Assembly (NCBI GenBank): GCA_910577355.1
Contig: CAJTMY010000002.1
Location: 62,001-126,000, forward strand
Length of the DNA stretch: 64,000 nt
Origin: an uncultured Muribaculaceae bacterium
GTDB lineage: Bacteria > Bacteroidota > Bacteroidia > Bacteroidales > Muribaculaceae
Reading direction: 5' to 3'
Part shown: one piece after another, positions 39,018-47,990 of the stretch
Numbering within the stretch: the first letter of the stretch is position 1
Layout of the letters: every line of letters begins with the position of its first letter
The notes under the pieces: generated by a model
Seen by the model: only the letters and a program-made list of their open reading frames with translations
The model's database searches: none
What the model was told of the DNA's origin: nothing
Translations under genes and position numbers: made by a program

Positions 39018-41267
39018 ATGACAGATGTTAGACAGATGACTCCGGAAGAGGAAGACCGCATGATAGAAGATGCATTTGCCGATGTTCTCAACGGTTACCT
39101 GCGCAGCAATCATCGCAAGAAGGTTGAGATTATCGAGCGTGCCTACAGGTTTGCCAAGGAGGCGCACAAGGGCGTGCGCCGACGTTCGGGTGAACCTTAT
39201 ATCCTGCATCCCATTGCAGTGGCGAAAATAGCGAGCCAGGAGATAGGGCTGGGTTCTACGAGCATCTGTGCCGCTCTGCTTCACGATGTGGTGGAGGACA
39301 CTGATTTCACTGTCGAGGATATCGAGCAGCACTTCGGTCATAAGATCGCATGTCTTGTCGAGGGGCTTACAAAGATCTCGGGAGGCATATTCGGAGACAA
39401 GGCCTCGGCTCAGGCCGAGAATTTCCGCAAGTTGCTGCTTACCATGAGCGAGGATATACGAGTGGTGCTTGTAAAAATGGCCGACCGTCTGCACAACATG
39501 CGTACCTTGGGCTCTATGGCTCCAAACAAGCAATACAAGATTGCCGGTGAGACTTTGTATATTTACGCCCCGCTGGCCCATCGCCTCGGCTTGTTCGCCA
39601 TAAAGACCGAGCTTGAGGATCTTGCTTTCAAATATGAACACCCCAAGACGTACGAGACTATCTCGCGCAAGATTGCCGAGAGCGAGGCGAAGCGTTCGGC
39701 TGTCTACACCGATTTTTCGCTGCCTATCAAGGAAAAGCTCGATAGTCTGGGGCTTAAATATGAAGCCAAGGCACGGTTGAAATCCGTATATTCCATATGG
39801 AACAAGATGGAGACCAAGCACGTCCCCTTTGAGGAGGTGTATGACCTGTATGCGATGCGCATAGTGTTTGACTGCGATGATCCGGCGCGCGAGAAGACGA
39901 TATGCTGGAATATCTATGCGGCCATCACCGACCTGTATCGTCTGCATCCCGAACGTACCCGCGACTGGATATCCACCCCCAAGGCCAACGGTTATCAGGC
40001 ACTGCACCTTACGGTTATGGGCCCAGACGGCAACTGGGTGGAGGTGCAGATACGCAGCAGGCGTATGGACGAGATAGCCGAGAAAGGCTTCGCTGCCCAT
40101 TGGAAGTATAAGATCGGTGAAGGCGACGAGGAGAGTGAGCTCAATGCATGGCTGCGCACCATCAAGGATATTCTTGACAATCCCGAGCCGTCGGCCATCG
40201 ATTTCCTCGATACGGTGAAACTCAATCTTTTTGCATCGGAAATAGTGGTGTTCACGCCCAAGGGCGAGCTTATAACCCTGCCTGCCGGTGCCACCGTACT
40301 CGATGTGGCTTTCGCCCTGCACAGCGAGATAGGCATGCACTGCATAGCCGGAAAGGTGAATCATAAGCTGGTGCCTCTCAGCTCGCGTCTTGATTCTGGC
40401 GACCAGGTGGAGATCCTCACCTCGCAATCGCAGAGTCCTCAGCCCGAATGGGCCGATTTCCTTGTCACGGCACATGCCAAGACACGACTCAGGGCTGCCT
40501 TGCGCAAGATGCGCCAGCCTATCATGGCCCGTGGCAGGGAGTTGCTGCGCGAATGGCTTGCCGAGAACAATATACCCGATACAAATGCGGTGATATCGAA
40601 GATAATAGGCACGTATCATGTGCCCAATCGCGACGAGCTGTGCTATCAGCTTGGCAACGAGGAGATAATGCTCGGGGATTTCCTTGTGAAGGCCTTGCGC
40701 AAGCCCGCCGAAGCATCCGGAAAGACAGGCATCATAGGCAAGATATTGCGTATCGGCAAAAAAAAGTCCGATGTGCCGACCGTTGCCGGAGGCGACAACC
40801 TGCCGGCGATAAATCCCAAGGAAATATATACCCTGCGTTGCGACGACCGCGGCAACGCCAATTTCTGCACGTCGGATTGCTGCACCCCGATTCCCGGAGA
40901 TGACACGCTGGGATTCATAACCGATGCCGGCAAGATGGAGATACACTCGCTCGACTGTCCACGTGCCCAGCTCCTCAAGGCCGGATACGGCCCCCGCATA
41001 GTGGCGACACGGTGGGAGAACGCCGGGGCCAAATTCATGGTCAGACTGCACATAGAGGGTATAGACCGTCATGGAATATTGCAGGAACTTACCAATATGA
41101 TTTCAACACACTTAGCCATTGATATACGAAAACTCGACATAGAAGCGAGCGCAGAAGTGTTCAGCTGCGACCTTTGGGTGCGCGTGGTGTCGGCCGAGGC
41201 AGTCGACGACCTTATAGCACGCATCCTGTCTATCGACGGCGTTAAGTCAGCTACCCGTATACAATGA
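39018..41267 (+). CDS. rel: Bifunctional (p)ppGpp synthetase/hydrolase (RelA/SpoT homologue)
   Basis: A 749-residue protein with all domains of the long RSH type. The HD hydrolase domain has HPIAVAKIA near residue 63 and ALLHDVVEDT near 88; the synthetase domain has LKSVYSIWNKM near 256 and later STPKANGYQALH. A TGS domain lies at about 408-470 (VVFTPKGELITLPAGATVLD) and an ACT domain at the C-terminus (about 670-749). It makes and degrades (p)ppGpp during starvation. It overlaps the PgpH-like gene by 4 nt (41264-41267), so both are coupled. Confidence 0.96.
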   Translation: MTDVRQMTPEEEDRMIEDAFADVLNGYLRSNHRKKVEIIERAYRFAKEAHKGVRRRSGEPYILHPIAVAKIASQEIGLGSTSICAALLHDVVEDTDFTVEDIEQHFGHKIACLVEGLTKISGGIFGDKASAQAENFRKLLLTMSEDIRVVLVKMADRLHNMRTLGSMAPNKQYKIAGETLYIYAPLAHRLGLFAIKTELEDLAFKYEHPKTYETISRKIAESEAKRSAVYTDFSLPIKEKLDSLGLKYEAKARLKSVYSIWNKMETKHVPFEEVYDLYAMRIVFDCDDPAREKTICWNIYAAITDLYRLHPERTRDWISTPKANGYQALHLTVMGPDGNWVEVQIRSRRMDEIAEKGFAAHWKYKIGEGDEESELNAWLRTIKDILDNPEPSAIDFLDTVKLNLFASEIVVFTPKGELITLPAGATVLDVAFALHSEIGMHCIAGKVNHKLVPLSSRLDSGDQVEILTSQSQSPQPEWADFLVTAHAKTRLRAALRKMRQPIMARGRELLREWLAENNIPDTNAVISKIIGTYHVPNRDELCYQLGNEEIMLGDFLVKALRKPAEASGKTGIIGKILRIGKKKSDVPTVAGGDNLPAINPKEIYTLRCDDRGNANFCTSDCCTPIPGDDTLGFITDAGKMEIHSLDCPRAQLLKAGYGPRIVATRWENAGAKFMVRLHIEGIDRHGILQELTNMISTHLAIDIRKLDIEASAEVFSCDLWVRVVSAEAVDDLIARILSIDGVKSATRIQ

Positions 41268-43279
41268 AGAATATTTTGAGCATAATAAACGGCAACCTCG
41301 TGCTGAAGCGTGTTCTGGCGACACTCGCGGCGGCCATCATAATAGTATGGTTCTATCCTCATCCCGGTACTCATAAGTTTATCTATGAGCAGGGAAGACC
41401 ATGGAATTACAATCAGCTTATCGCACCGTTTGATATTCCCATCCATCCCGATTCGCTTACCGTCCGGGGCATCCGGGACACTCTTGACGCTCGTTTTGTG
41501 CCGATATACCGGGTGCATACACAGATAGTCGATTCAATAATCGACGCGCTGCCGCGCGGGCCGATGGCTTCGCGTCTTTCTCCTATAATAAGGCGTGCAT
41601 ATGGCCGTGGTGTGGTAGAAGCCGCCACTATGGAAAAAATACGCGGCGGCGATTTGCCTAAGGTGCGTGTCCTTGAGAAAAATATCCTCAGTGAGGAGTC
41701 TACAGCAACCTTCACAACCCCTAGAGAGCTTTATCTGCGTATCGACAGCGCTATAACCGATCCAGTACTGCGCAGATACTTCCTTACCGCCGACCTGCAC
41801 AGCCTGCTGAGACCGAACCTCGTATACAGTGAGGCCGAGAGCCGCCGCCACTACGACAACGAATTCCAGACGCTCACCGCCGACCGCGGCGTGATACTTC
41901 AGGGACAGGCCATAATAAACAAAGGCGATATAATTTCGCCTCAGGACTTTACCAACCTTCATACATACGAGGAGCTGCTCGACGCGCAGCAATCGCGGCA
42001 GAACCATTCCATGCTGCTCACCTGGCTGGGGCAGTTTATGTTTGTGTCGATGCTTCTTACGCTTCTCATCGGCTATCTTGCCATCATAGCTCCTGCCGTC
42101 TATGCCGGTTTCCGGGCCGTGCTGTTCATATTGTCGATAATCACGCTGTTTTTCCTTATTGCGGCCGGCATCAATGCGTTTGTGCCCGGAGGTGTATATA
42201 TAGTGCCGCTCGCCATAGTGCCCATACTGGTGCTTGTGTTCTTCGACGAACGTACGGCGTTGTTCACGGCGGCTGTCACCATATTGCTCATCGCACCGAT
42301 CACATCTTTCGCACTTGAATTCATATTCCTTGAATTCTGCGCGAGCGCGGCAGCAGTATATTCGTTGCGTGAATTGTCGCAGCGTTCGCAGCTGCTCCGT
42401 ACGGCTGCGATAGTGGCGGTAGCCTATGTGCTCGGCTATGTCGCATTGGAGCTTCTGATGAACGGCTCTCTTGACGGATGGACGTGGCGCATGCCGGTGT
42501 TCCTTGCGGCCAATGCCCTGTTGGTTTCGATTGCTTATATCCTGATGTTTGCAGTGGAGAGGGTGTTCGGGTTTGTGTCTGTGGTAACGCTTGTAGAACT
42601 GTCGGATACCAATCAGCCGCTTCTGCGTCAGCTCAGTGATGTGTGCCCCGGCACTTTCCAGCATGCCATGGCTGTGAGCAATCTTGCCTCGGATGCGGCG
42701 CGTGCCATGGGCGCCAACGAGCAGCTTGTCCGTGCGGGAGCCCTGTATCATGATATCGGCAAGATGACAAATCCGGCATTCTTCACGGAGAACCAGCATG
42801 GAGTGAATCCGCACGACGCGCTGCCTCCCGAGCAGAGCGCCCGCATAGTGATCGATCATGTGGCCGACGGCCTGCGGGCTGCCGACAAGGCTGGGCTGCC
42901 GGGGGTAATCAAAGACTTCATACGCGAGCATCATGGAGCCGGCAAGGCAAAATATTTTTATTATCAGGCTGCGCAGGCTTGTCCTGAAGGAAAATCGCCC
43001 GATGAGGAAACGTTCACCTATCCGGGGCCGAATCCGCGCAGCCGTGAGACATCGCTCCTGATGATGGCCGATGCGGTGGAGGCTGCCTCGCGGTCGCTGA
43101 AGGATTACAGCCGCGAATCCATATCGGCGCTTGTCGACAAGATAGTCGACGGACAGATCGCCGACGGCATGCACAACGATTCCACTCTCGAGTTCCGCGA
43201 CGTGAAGCTTATCAAGGCCGCTTTTGTCAAGCGGCTCATGACAATCTATCATACACGCATCGCGTATCCGAAGGCATAA
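41264..43279 (+). CDS. 7TM-HD family phosphohydrolase, PgpH-like
   Basis: A 671-residue membrane protein. One N-terminal TM (about residues 13-30) precedes an extracytoplasmic 7TMR-HDED-type region (35-255), then about seven TM helices (255-440), then an HD domain from about 460 with TFQHAMAVSNLASDAARAMG, LYHDIGKMTNP and later REHHGAGKAKYFY. This layout is that of PgpH, which hydrolyses cyclic di-AMP. Translational coupling to rel, and the known inhibition of PgpH by ppGpp in Listeria, make a regulatory link plausible. Activity in Bacteroidota is inferred. Confidence 0.92.
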   Translation: MKNILSIINGNLVLKRVLATLAAAIIIVWFYPHPGTHKFIYEQGRPWNYNQLIAPFDIPIHPDSLTVRGIRDTLDARFVPIYRVHTQIVDSIIDALPRGPMASRLSPIIRRAYGRGVVEAATMEKIRGGDLPKVRVLEKNILSEESTATFTTPRELYLRIDSAITDPVLRRYFLTADLHSLLRPNLVYSEAESRRHYDNEFQTLTADRGVILQGQAIINKGDIISPQDFTNLHTYEELLDAQQSRQNHSMLLTWLGQFMFVSMLLTLLIGYLAIIAPAVYAGFRAVLFILSIITLFFLIAAGINAFVPGGVYIVPLAIVPILVLVFFDERTALFTAAVTILLIAPITSFALEFIFLEFCASAAAVYSLRELSQRSQLLRTAAIVAVAYVLGYVALELLMNGSLDGWTWRMPVFLAANALLVSIAYILMFAVERVFGFVSVVTLVELSDTNQPLLRQLSDVCPGTFQHAMAVSNLASDAARAMGANEQLVRAGALYHDIGKMTNPAFFTENQHGVNPHDALPPEQSARIVIDHVADGLRAADKAGLPGVIKDFIREHHGAGKAKYFYYQAAQACPEGKSPDEETFTYPGPNPRSRETSLLMMADAVEAASRSLKDYSRESISALVDKIVDGQIADGMHNDSTLEFRDVKLIKAAFVKRLMTIYHTRIAYPKA

Positions 43280-43349
43280 ACCATAGATTCGGTGTATTTG
43301 TTGTAACGGTAGGACGGGTATCTCCCCGTTCTGCCGTTTCAATTTTTTT

Positions 43350-44630
43350 ATGGAAGACGTATTCATCATTCTATTGCTGATATTGCTCAACGGGGTATTC
43401 TCCATGTCTGAGATAGCTCTTATCTCGGCACGCAAGTCGCGCCTGGCCGCAGAGGCCAAGCGTGGCAGCCGCGGAGCACGCGCCGCTTTGCGGCTTGCGG
43501 AGGATCCAGACCGTTTTCTGTCTACCATACAGATCGGAATCACACTAATAGGCATTCTCACCGGTATATATTCGGGTGCGGCTCTTGCCGGGGATGTCGG
43601 CGACATGTTGCAGCGACTCGGTCTGGAACCCCGCACTGCGCGCAGTGTGGGACAGGTGGCTATTGTGGTCATTGTCACTTATCTGTCGATAGTCGCAGGC
43701 GAACTTGTACCGAAACGTATCGGCCTTGCGCTTGCCACGCCCGCGGCGAGATTTATCTCGCGGCCTATGACAATCCTGTCTGTAGTCGCGATGCCGGCTG
43801 TATGGCTGCTGTCTGTCTCCACGTCATTGATAGTGAAGGCGCTCGGGCTGAGCGACCGGAAGAGTCCCGTCACGGAGGAGGAGATAAGGTCGCTGATACA
43901 AGACGGCACCGCGGCCGGAGAAGTGCGCAAGGTGGAGCAGGATATAATGGAGCGTGCTCTTATCCTCGGCGACCTGCGGATATCATCGATCATGACTCCC
44001 AAAGGCGATGTGGTGTCGATGCGCCTTGACATGACAGCCGATGATGTGCGCCGTGTGCTTGCCGACCGGCTGCACAACGCCTATCCCGTATACTGCGGAG
44101 AAACACATGCTGTTGTATGCGGAGTGGTATCGCTCAAGCGTCTTGTCCTTGCCATCGACAAGCCGGGATTCGTGCTGCGTGATGTCGTGGCCGAACCTCA
44201 GTATTTTCCTGAGTCGATGAATGTATATGATGCACTTGACAGGATGAAAGATCGCGGCGTTCATTTCGCTTTGGTTTGCGACGAGTTCGGCGACATGGCC
44301 GGGGTGATCACCCCGGCTGATATACTTGAAGGGCTTGTCGGTACGATGCCGCGGACGGCTAAATGCCCCGATATTATAGAGGCTGCGGACGGCAATGAGT
44401 GGATTGTCGATGCCGCCCTGCCGCTTTATGACGTGCTGAGTCGTCTAGACCTCGATGATTTATATTCTCCTGCGGGCTATTCGACTGTGGCGGGATTGGT
44501 TCTCGAGCAGTTGCGCCATGTGCCCGAGCCCGGCGAGTGTTTCGAATGGAATGGAATAGGCATCGAAGTGCTGAGTCTTGCCGGTGCCAGGATCGATAAG
44601 GTAAGACTGCGGCTTCGCGAGGCAGTATAA
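43350..44630 (+). CDS. Hemolysin/CorC-family protein (DUF21-CBS-CorC_HlyC)
   Basis: A 426-residue protein. Residues 1-190 form a DUF21 membrane domain with 3-4 helices (FIILLLILLNGVFSMSEIAL, IGITLIGILTGIYSG). Two CBS domains follow (about 205-325; IMTPKGDVVSM, FALVCDEFGDMAGVITPADI), then a CorC_HlyC transporter-associated domain at the C-terminus. The family covers CNNM/CorC magnesium or other divalent cation transporters; the haemolysin label is historical. It is 70 nt after the PgpH-like gene and may be in the same transcript. Confidence 0.92.
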   Translation: MEDVFIILLLILLNGVFSMSEIALISARKSRLAAEAKRGSRGARAALRLAEDPDRFLSTIQIGITLIGILTGIYSGAALAGDVGDMLQRLGLEPRTARSVGQVAIVVIVTYLSIVAGELVPKRIGLALATPAARFISRPMTILSVVAMPAVWLLSVSTSLIVKALGLSDRKSPVTEEEIRSLIQDGTAAGEVRKVEQDIMERALILGDLRISSIMTPKGDVVSMRLDMTADDVRRVLADRLHNAYPVYCGETHAVVCGVVSLKRLVLAIDKPGFVLRDVVAEPQYFPESMNVYDALDRMKDRGVHFALVCDEFGDMAGVITPADILEGLVGTMPRTAKCPDIIEAADGNEWIVDAALPLYDVLSRLDLDDLYSPAGYSTVAGLVLEQLRHVPEPGECFEWNGIGIEVLSLAGARIDKVRLRLREAV

Positions 44631-44676
44631 ATAAGAGGGGCGCACATTTGTACGGCCCTCTAAATCAAAGAGTTTT

Positions 44677-45078
44677 TTAGAGTATTCCGGACACGACCTC
44701 GTCTCCTCCCTGTGCATATACTATAACCATGCTGTTGCCGGGGTTGTTTACAATGGCGAGGGCTCGGTTGCGACCGTTTTCCTGTCTGTTGGAATATGCG
44801 ATTACATGCATATTGTTGTCATCGGTTATTTCCAGCTCCAGTTTGTCGGTGATTTCAGAAACAATCTTCTCCACTTGTGAGAGCGATGATTCCGGTGCAC
44901 CCATAAAAATCACGACTTTGCCCCAGTCCAGGCCTTCTTTGACGCAGTCTTCTGCAGGAACATCATTGATATTGGCTTCCGGTATGGCTTTTATCCGATT
45001 GTATGCCTCGTCGAGTGTGATGGCATTTGCGGCGACAGTTGCCAACGCAGCGATAATCACCATTAATATTTTATTCAT
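44677..45078 (-). CDS. Small exported protein of unknown function
   Basis: A 133-residue protein. A signal peptide (NKILMVIIAALATVAANA) precedes a mixed alpha/beta domain of about 110 residues (TLDEAYNRIKAIPEANIND, GLDWGKVVIFMGAPE, LELEITDDNNMHVIAYSNRQ). The mature part has no Cys needed for a lipoprotein anchor and only one Cys at all. It resembles small Bacteroidota periplasmic proteins with DUF4252-like layout, but I cannot assign the family. Monocistronic, convergent with the CorC gene. Confidence 0.75.
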   Translation of the reverse strand: MNKILMVIIAALATVAANAITLDEAYNRIKAIPEANINDVPAEDCVKEGLDWGKVVIFMGAPESSLSQVEKIVSEITDKLELEITDDNNMHVIAYSNRQENGRNRALAIVNNPGNSMVIVYAQGGDEVVSGIL

Positions 45079-45110
45079 ATCTGTAATCTATTCGGATATG
45101 GTTGAAAAAT

Positions 45111-45141
45111 GAGGAGCATGCCCGAGAGAGGCACGCTCCTC
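45111..45141 (-). terminator. Terminator of the sdh/frd operon
   Basis: GAGGAGCATGCC and GGCACGCTCCTC pair with one mismatch, and on the minus strand the stem is followed by ATTTTTC. It lies 24 nt beyond the iron-sulfur subunit stop. Confidence 0.8.
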
Positions 45142-45164
45142 CTGATATTATCTGTGCGGGGAGA

Positions 45165-45920
45165 TCAGTCTGAGCACTTGGCTTTGATGAACTCGCGGTT
45201 GAGACGGGCGATGTTGCTCAGGGGAATGCTCTTGGGGCACTCTGCGGCGCATGCACCGGTGTTGGTGCAGTTGCCGAATCCGAGCTCGTCCATCTTGGCC
45301 ACCATAGCGCGGGCGCGACGCTTGCGCTCCACCTGACCCTGAGGCAGAAGGGCAAACTGGCTCACCTTGGCCGATACGAAGAGCATGGCCGAGCCGTTCT
45401 TGCAGGCAGCGACGCAGGCGCCGCAGCCAATGCATGTAGCCGAGTCCATGGCCACGTCGGCCACTTCTTTCGATATGGGGGTCGAGTTGGCGTCGGGAGC
45501 ACCGCCGCAGTTGAAAGATACATAGCCGCCGGCCTGCTGTATCTTGTCGAATGCTTCGCGGTCTACCATCAGGTCGCGCACTACGGGGAATGCGGCCGAG
45601 CGCCAGGGCTCGATTGTGATGGTCTCGCCGTCGTGGAATTTGCGCATGTGGAGCTGGCAGGTGGTGATGCCCTGTACCGGGCCGTGGGGATGGCCGTTGA
45701 TATAGAGCGAGCACATGCCGCATATGCCTTCACGGCAGTCCGAGTCGAACACTACGGGCTCCTCGCCCTGCTCTACAAGCTTCTGGTTGAGCATGTCGAG
45801 CATCTCGAGGAACGAGCTGCCTGTGGATACATTGTCGAGGTGGTAGTTGACGAACTGGCCTTTCTCTTTGGGACCACGTTGACGCCAAATTTTCAGATTT
45901 ACGCTGATTGTATGTTCCAT
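45165..45920 (-). CDS. sdhB: Succinate dehydrogenase/fumarate reductase iron-sulfur subunit
   Basis: A 251-residue subunit with three clusters: CREGICGMCSLYINGHPHG and a downstream TTCQLHM for [2Fe-2S]; CIGCGACVAACKN and CTNTGACAAECPKSIP for the [4Fe-4S] and [3Fe-4S] centres. It passes electrons between the flavoprotein and the membrane cytochrome b. In Bacteroidales the complex mainly works as a menaquinol-dependent fumarate reductase that yields succinate. Last gene of the operon; 26 nt after the flavoprotein gene. Confidence 0.95.
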   Translation of the reverse strand: MEHTISVNLKIWRQRGPKEKGQFVNYHLDNVSTGSSFLEMLDMLNQKLVEQGEEPVVFDSDCREGICGMCSLYINGHPHGPVQGITTCQLHMRKFHDGETITIEPWRSAAFPVVRDLMVDREAFDKIQQAGGYVSFNCGGAPDANSTPISKEVADVAMDSATCIGCGACVAACKNGSAMLFVSAKVSQFALLPQGQVERKRRARAMVAKMDELGFGNCTNTGACAAECPKSIPLSNIARLNREFIKAKCSD

Positions 45921-45946
45921 AATTTGTATTCTTACGTGGTTGAGGT

Positions 45947-47974
45947 TTAGGACTTGTAGTTACGTGTCTGAACCTTGATGGCTTCGTAGTGCAGGGGCTC
46001 CTTGATGAGGATAGGCTTCTCGTTGTCGCCGGTGTACTTCCAGCACGATACGTACATGTATTGGTCGTCGCGGCGTGCTGCCTCGCCGTCGGCTGTCTGG
46101 TACTCCTCGCGGAAGTGTGCGCCGCACGATTCGTTGCGGTTGAGGGCGTCGATGGCCATCATGCGGGCGATGACGAGGAAGTCCTCGAGTCGGAGAGCTT
46201 TCTCGAGCTCGGTGTTGAGGTCATCGGCGCGGCCTACGATGCGCAGGTCGGTGTAGAATTCCTTGCGTACTTCCTCGATTTCGTCGAGAGCCTTTACGAG
46301 ACCTTGAAGTGTGCGGCCCATGCCTACGAGGTTCCACATCACGTGGCCGAGACGCTTGTGGATTTCATCGGGGCTCTTTGTGCCCTTGATGTTCATGAGC
46401 TTCTCGATGCGTTCGCGCACGTCCTTCTCGGCTTTGTCGAATTCTGGCGTGTCGGTTGTGAAGCGGGGAACTTTGATCTGATCGCTCAGATAGTTCTGCA
46501 TGGTGTAGGGGAGCACGAAATAGCCGTCGGCAAGACCCTGCATGAGAGCCGATGCGCCGAGACGGTTGGCGCCGTGGTCGGAGAAGTTGCATTCGCCGAT
46601 TGCGAAGAGGCCCTTTATGGAGGTCTGCAGCTCGTAGTCGACCCATATGCCGCCCATGGTGTAGTGAGATGCGGGGAATATCATCATGGGGGTCTCGTAC
46701 GGATTGTCGTCCGAGATCATCTGGTACATGTCGAAGAGATTGCCGTAGCGGTCGGCCACTGCCTGACGGCCGTCGCGCTCGATGGCGTACTTGAAGTCGA
46801 GATATACGGCATTGCCGGTGCCTACGCCGTAGCCGGCGTCGCAGCGTTCCTTGGCGGCGCGCGATGCGATGTCGCGGGGACAGAGGTTGCCGAATGCGGG
46901 ATAGCGGCGTTCCAGATAGAAGTCGCGATCCTCATCGGGAATATCGGTGGGCTTTTTCTTGCCGGCGCGGATGGCTTCTGCGTCTTCTTTTTTCTTGGGC
47001 ACCCAGATGCGGCCGTCGTTGCGGAGCGACTCGGACATGAGGGTGAGCTTCGACTGGTCTTCGCCGTGCACGGGGATACATGTGGGGTGTATCTGAGTGA
47101 AGGCGAGGTTGGCCAGATAGGCGCCTTTCTTGAATACCTGTACGGCAGCCGAGCCGTTGCAGCCCATGGCGTTGGTCGACAGGAAGAATGCACGGCCGTA
47201 ACCGCCGGTGGCGAGTACTACTGCATGGGCGGCATAGCGTTCTATCTCGCCTGTGATGAGGTTGCGTACGATGATACCGCGGGCGCGTCCGTCGATGATT
47301 ACCACATCAAGCATCTCGCGGCGTACGAATGTCTGTACCTTGCCTTTCTGAATCTGACGGTTGAGCGATGCGTAGGCGCCGAGTAGCAACTGCTGGCCGG
47401 TCTGGCCTTTGGCATAGAATGTACGGCTCACCTGTGCGCCGCCGAACGAGCGGTTGGCCAGCAGGCCTCCGTATTCGCGGGCGAAGGGAACGCCCTGCTC
47501 TACGCACTGGTCGATTATGTTGTTGGACACTTCGGCGAGGCGGTATACGTTGGCTTCGCGCGAACGGAAGTCGCCGCCTTTCACGGTGTCGTAGAACAGG
47601 CGGTATACCGAGTCACCGTCGTTCTGGTAGTTCTTGGCTGCGTTGATACCGCCCTGTGCGGCGATAGAGTGTGCGCGGCGTGGCGAATCCTGAATGCAGA
47701 AGTTGAGCACGTTGAAACCGAGCTCGCCGAGTGTCGAGGCTGCGGATGCGCCTGCGAGGCCTGTACCGACGACGATTATGTCGAGGTGGCGCTTGTTGGC
47801 GGGATTCACGAGCTTCTGATGAGCCTTGTAGTTGGTCCATTTCTCAGCGACGGGCCCTTCGGGTATTTTCGAGTCAATCTGGTACTCAGGAAGTTTTGAC
47901 GATTCGATGTCGGCGAAGTCCTGCATAATAGGGCTCGAATCGATCATGTCTTTAATTTTAGCGGGATCTATCAT
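45947..47974 (-). CDS. sdhA: Succinate dehydrogenase/fumarate reductase flavoprotein subunit
   Basis: A 675-residue FAD enzyme. IIVVGTGLAGASAASTLGEL binds the FAD dinucleotide near residue 46; SPRRAHSIAAQGGINAAKNY contains the His that carries covalent FAD in this family. Active-site regions follow in PTCIPVHGEDQ, SHYTMGGIWVDYE and GANRLGASALMQG. Length fits the Bacillus/Bacteroidota type B complex. It interconverts fumarate and succinate at the cytoplasmic face of the inner membrane. Confidence 0.96.
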   Translation of the reverse strand: MIDPAKIKDMIDSSPIMQDFADIESSKLPEYQIDSKIPEGPVAEKWTNYKAHQKLVNPANKRHLDIIVVGTGLAGASAASTLGELGFNVLNFCIQDSPRRAHSIAAQGGINAAKNYQNDGDSVYRLFYDTVKGGDFRSREANVYRLAEVSNNIIDQCVEQGVPFAREYGGLLANRSFGGAQVSRTFYAKGQTGQQLLLGAYASLNRQIQKGKVQTFVRREMLDVVIIDGRARGIIVRNLITGEIERYAAHAVVLATGGYGRAFFLSTNAMGCNGSAAVQVFKKGAYLANLAFTQIHPTCIPVHGEDQSKLTLMSESLRNDGRIWVPKKKEDAEAIRAGKKKPTDIPDEDRDFYLERRYPAFGNLCPRDIASRAAKERCDAGYGVGTGNAVYLDFKYAIERDGRQAVADRYGNLFDMYQMISDDNPYETPMMIFPASHYTMGGIWVDYELQTSIKGLFAIGECNFSDHGANRLGASALMQGLADGYFVLPYTMQNYLSDQIKVPRFTTDTPEFDKAEKDVRERIEKLMNIKGTKSPDEIHKRLGHVMWNLVGMGRTLQGLVKALDEIEEVRKEFYTDLRIVGRADDLNTELEKALRLEDFLVIARMMAIDALNRNESCGAHFREEYQTADGEAARRDDQYMYVSCWKYTGDNEKPILIKEPLHYEAIKVQTRNYKS

Positions 47975-47990
47975 CTTTCTGAGAAATTAA

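Noticed and set aside
39000..41072. Long minus-strand ORF of about 690 codons antisense to rel
   Set aside because: It is a shadow of the well-supported rel gene on plus; its sequence has no recognisable domains.
41534..43678. Long minus-strand ORF of about 714 codons antisense to the PgpH-like gene
   Set aside because: Antisense shadow caused by base composition; residue make-up (many Arg, His, Gln) is not protein-like, and the plus-strand gene is certain.
44634..44661. Weak hairpin after the CorC-family gene
   Set aside because: Only about six base pairs with a mismatch and no following T-run; insufficient to call a terminator.
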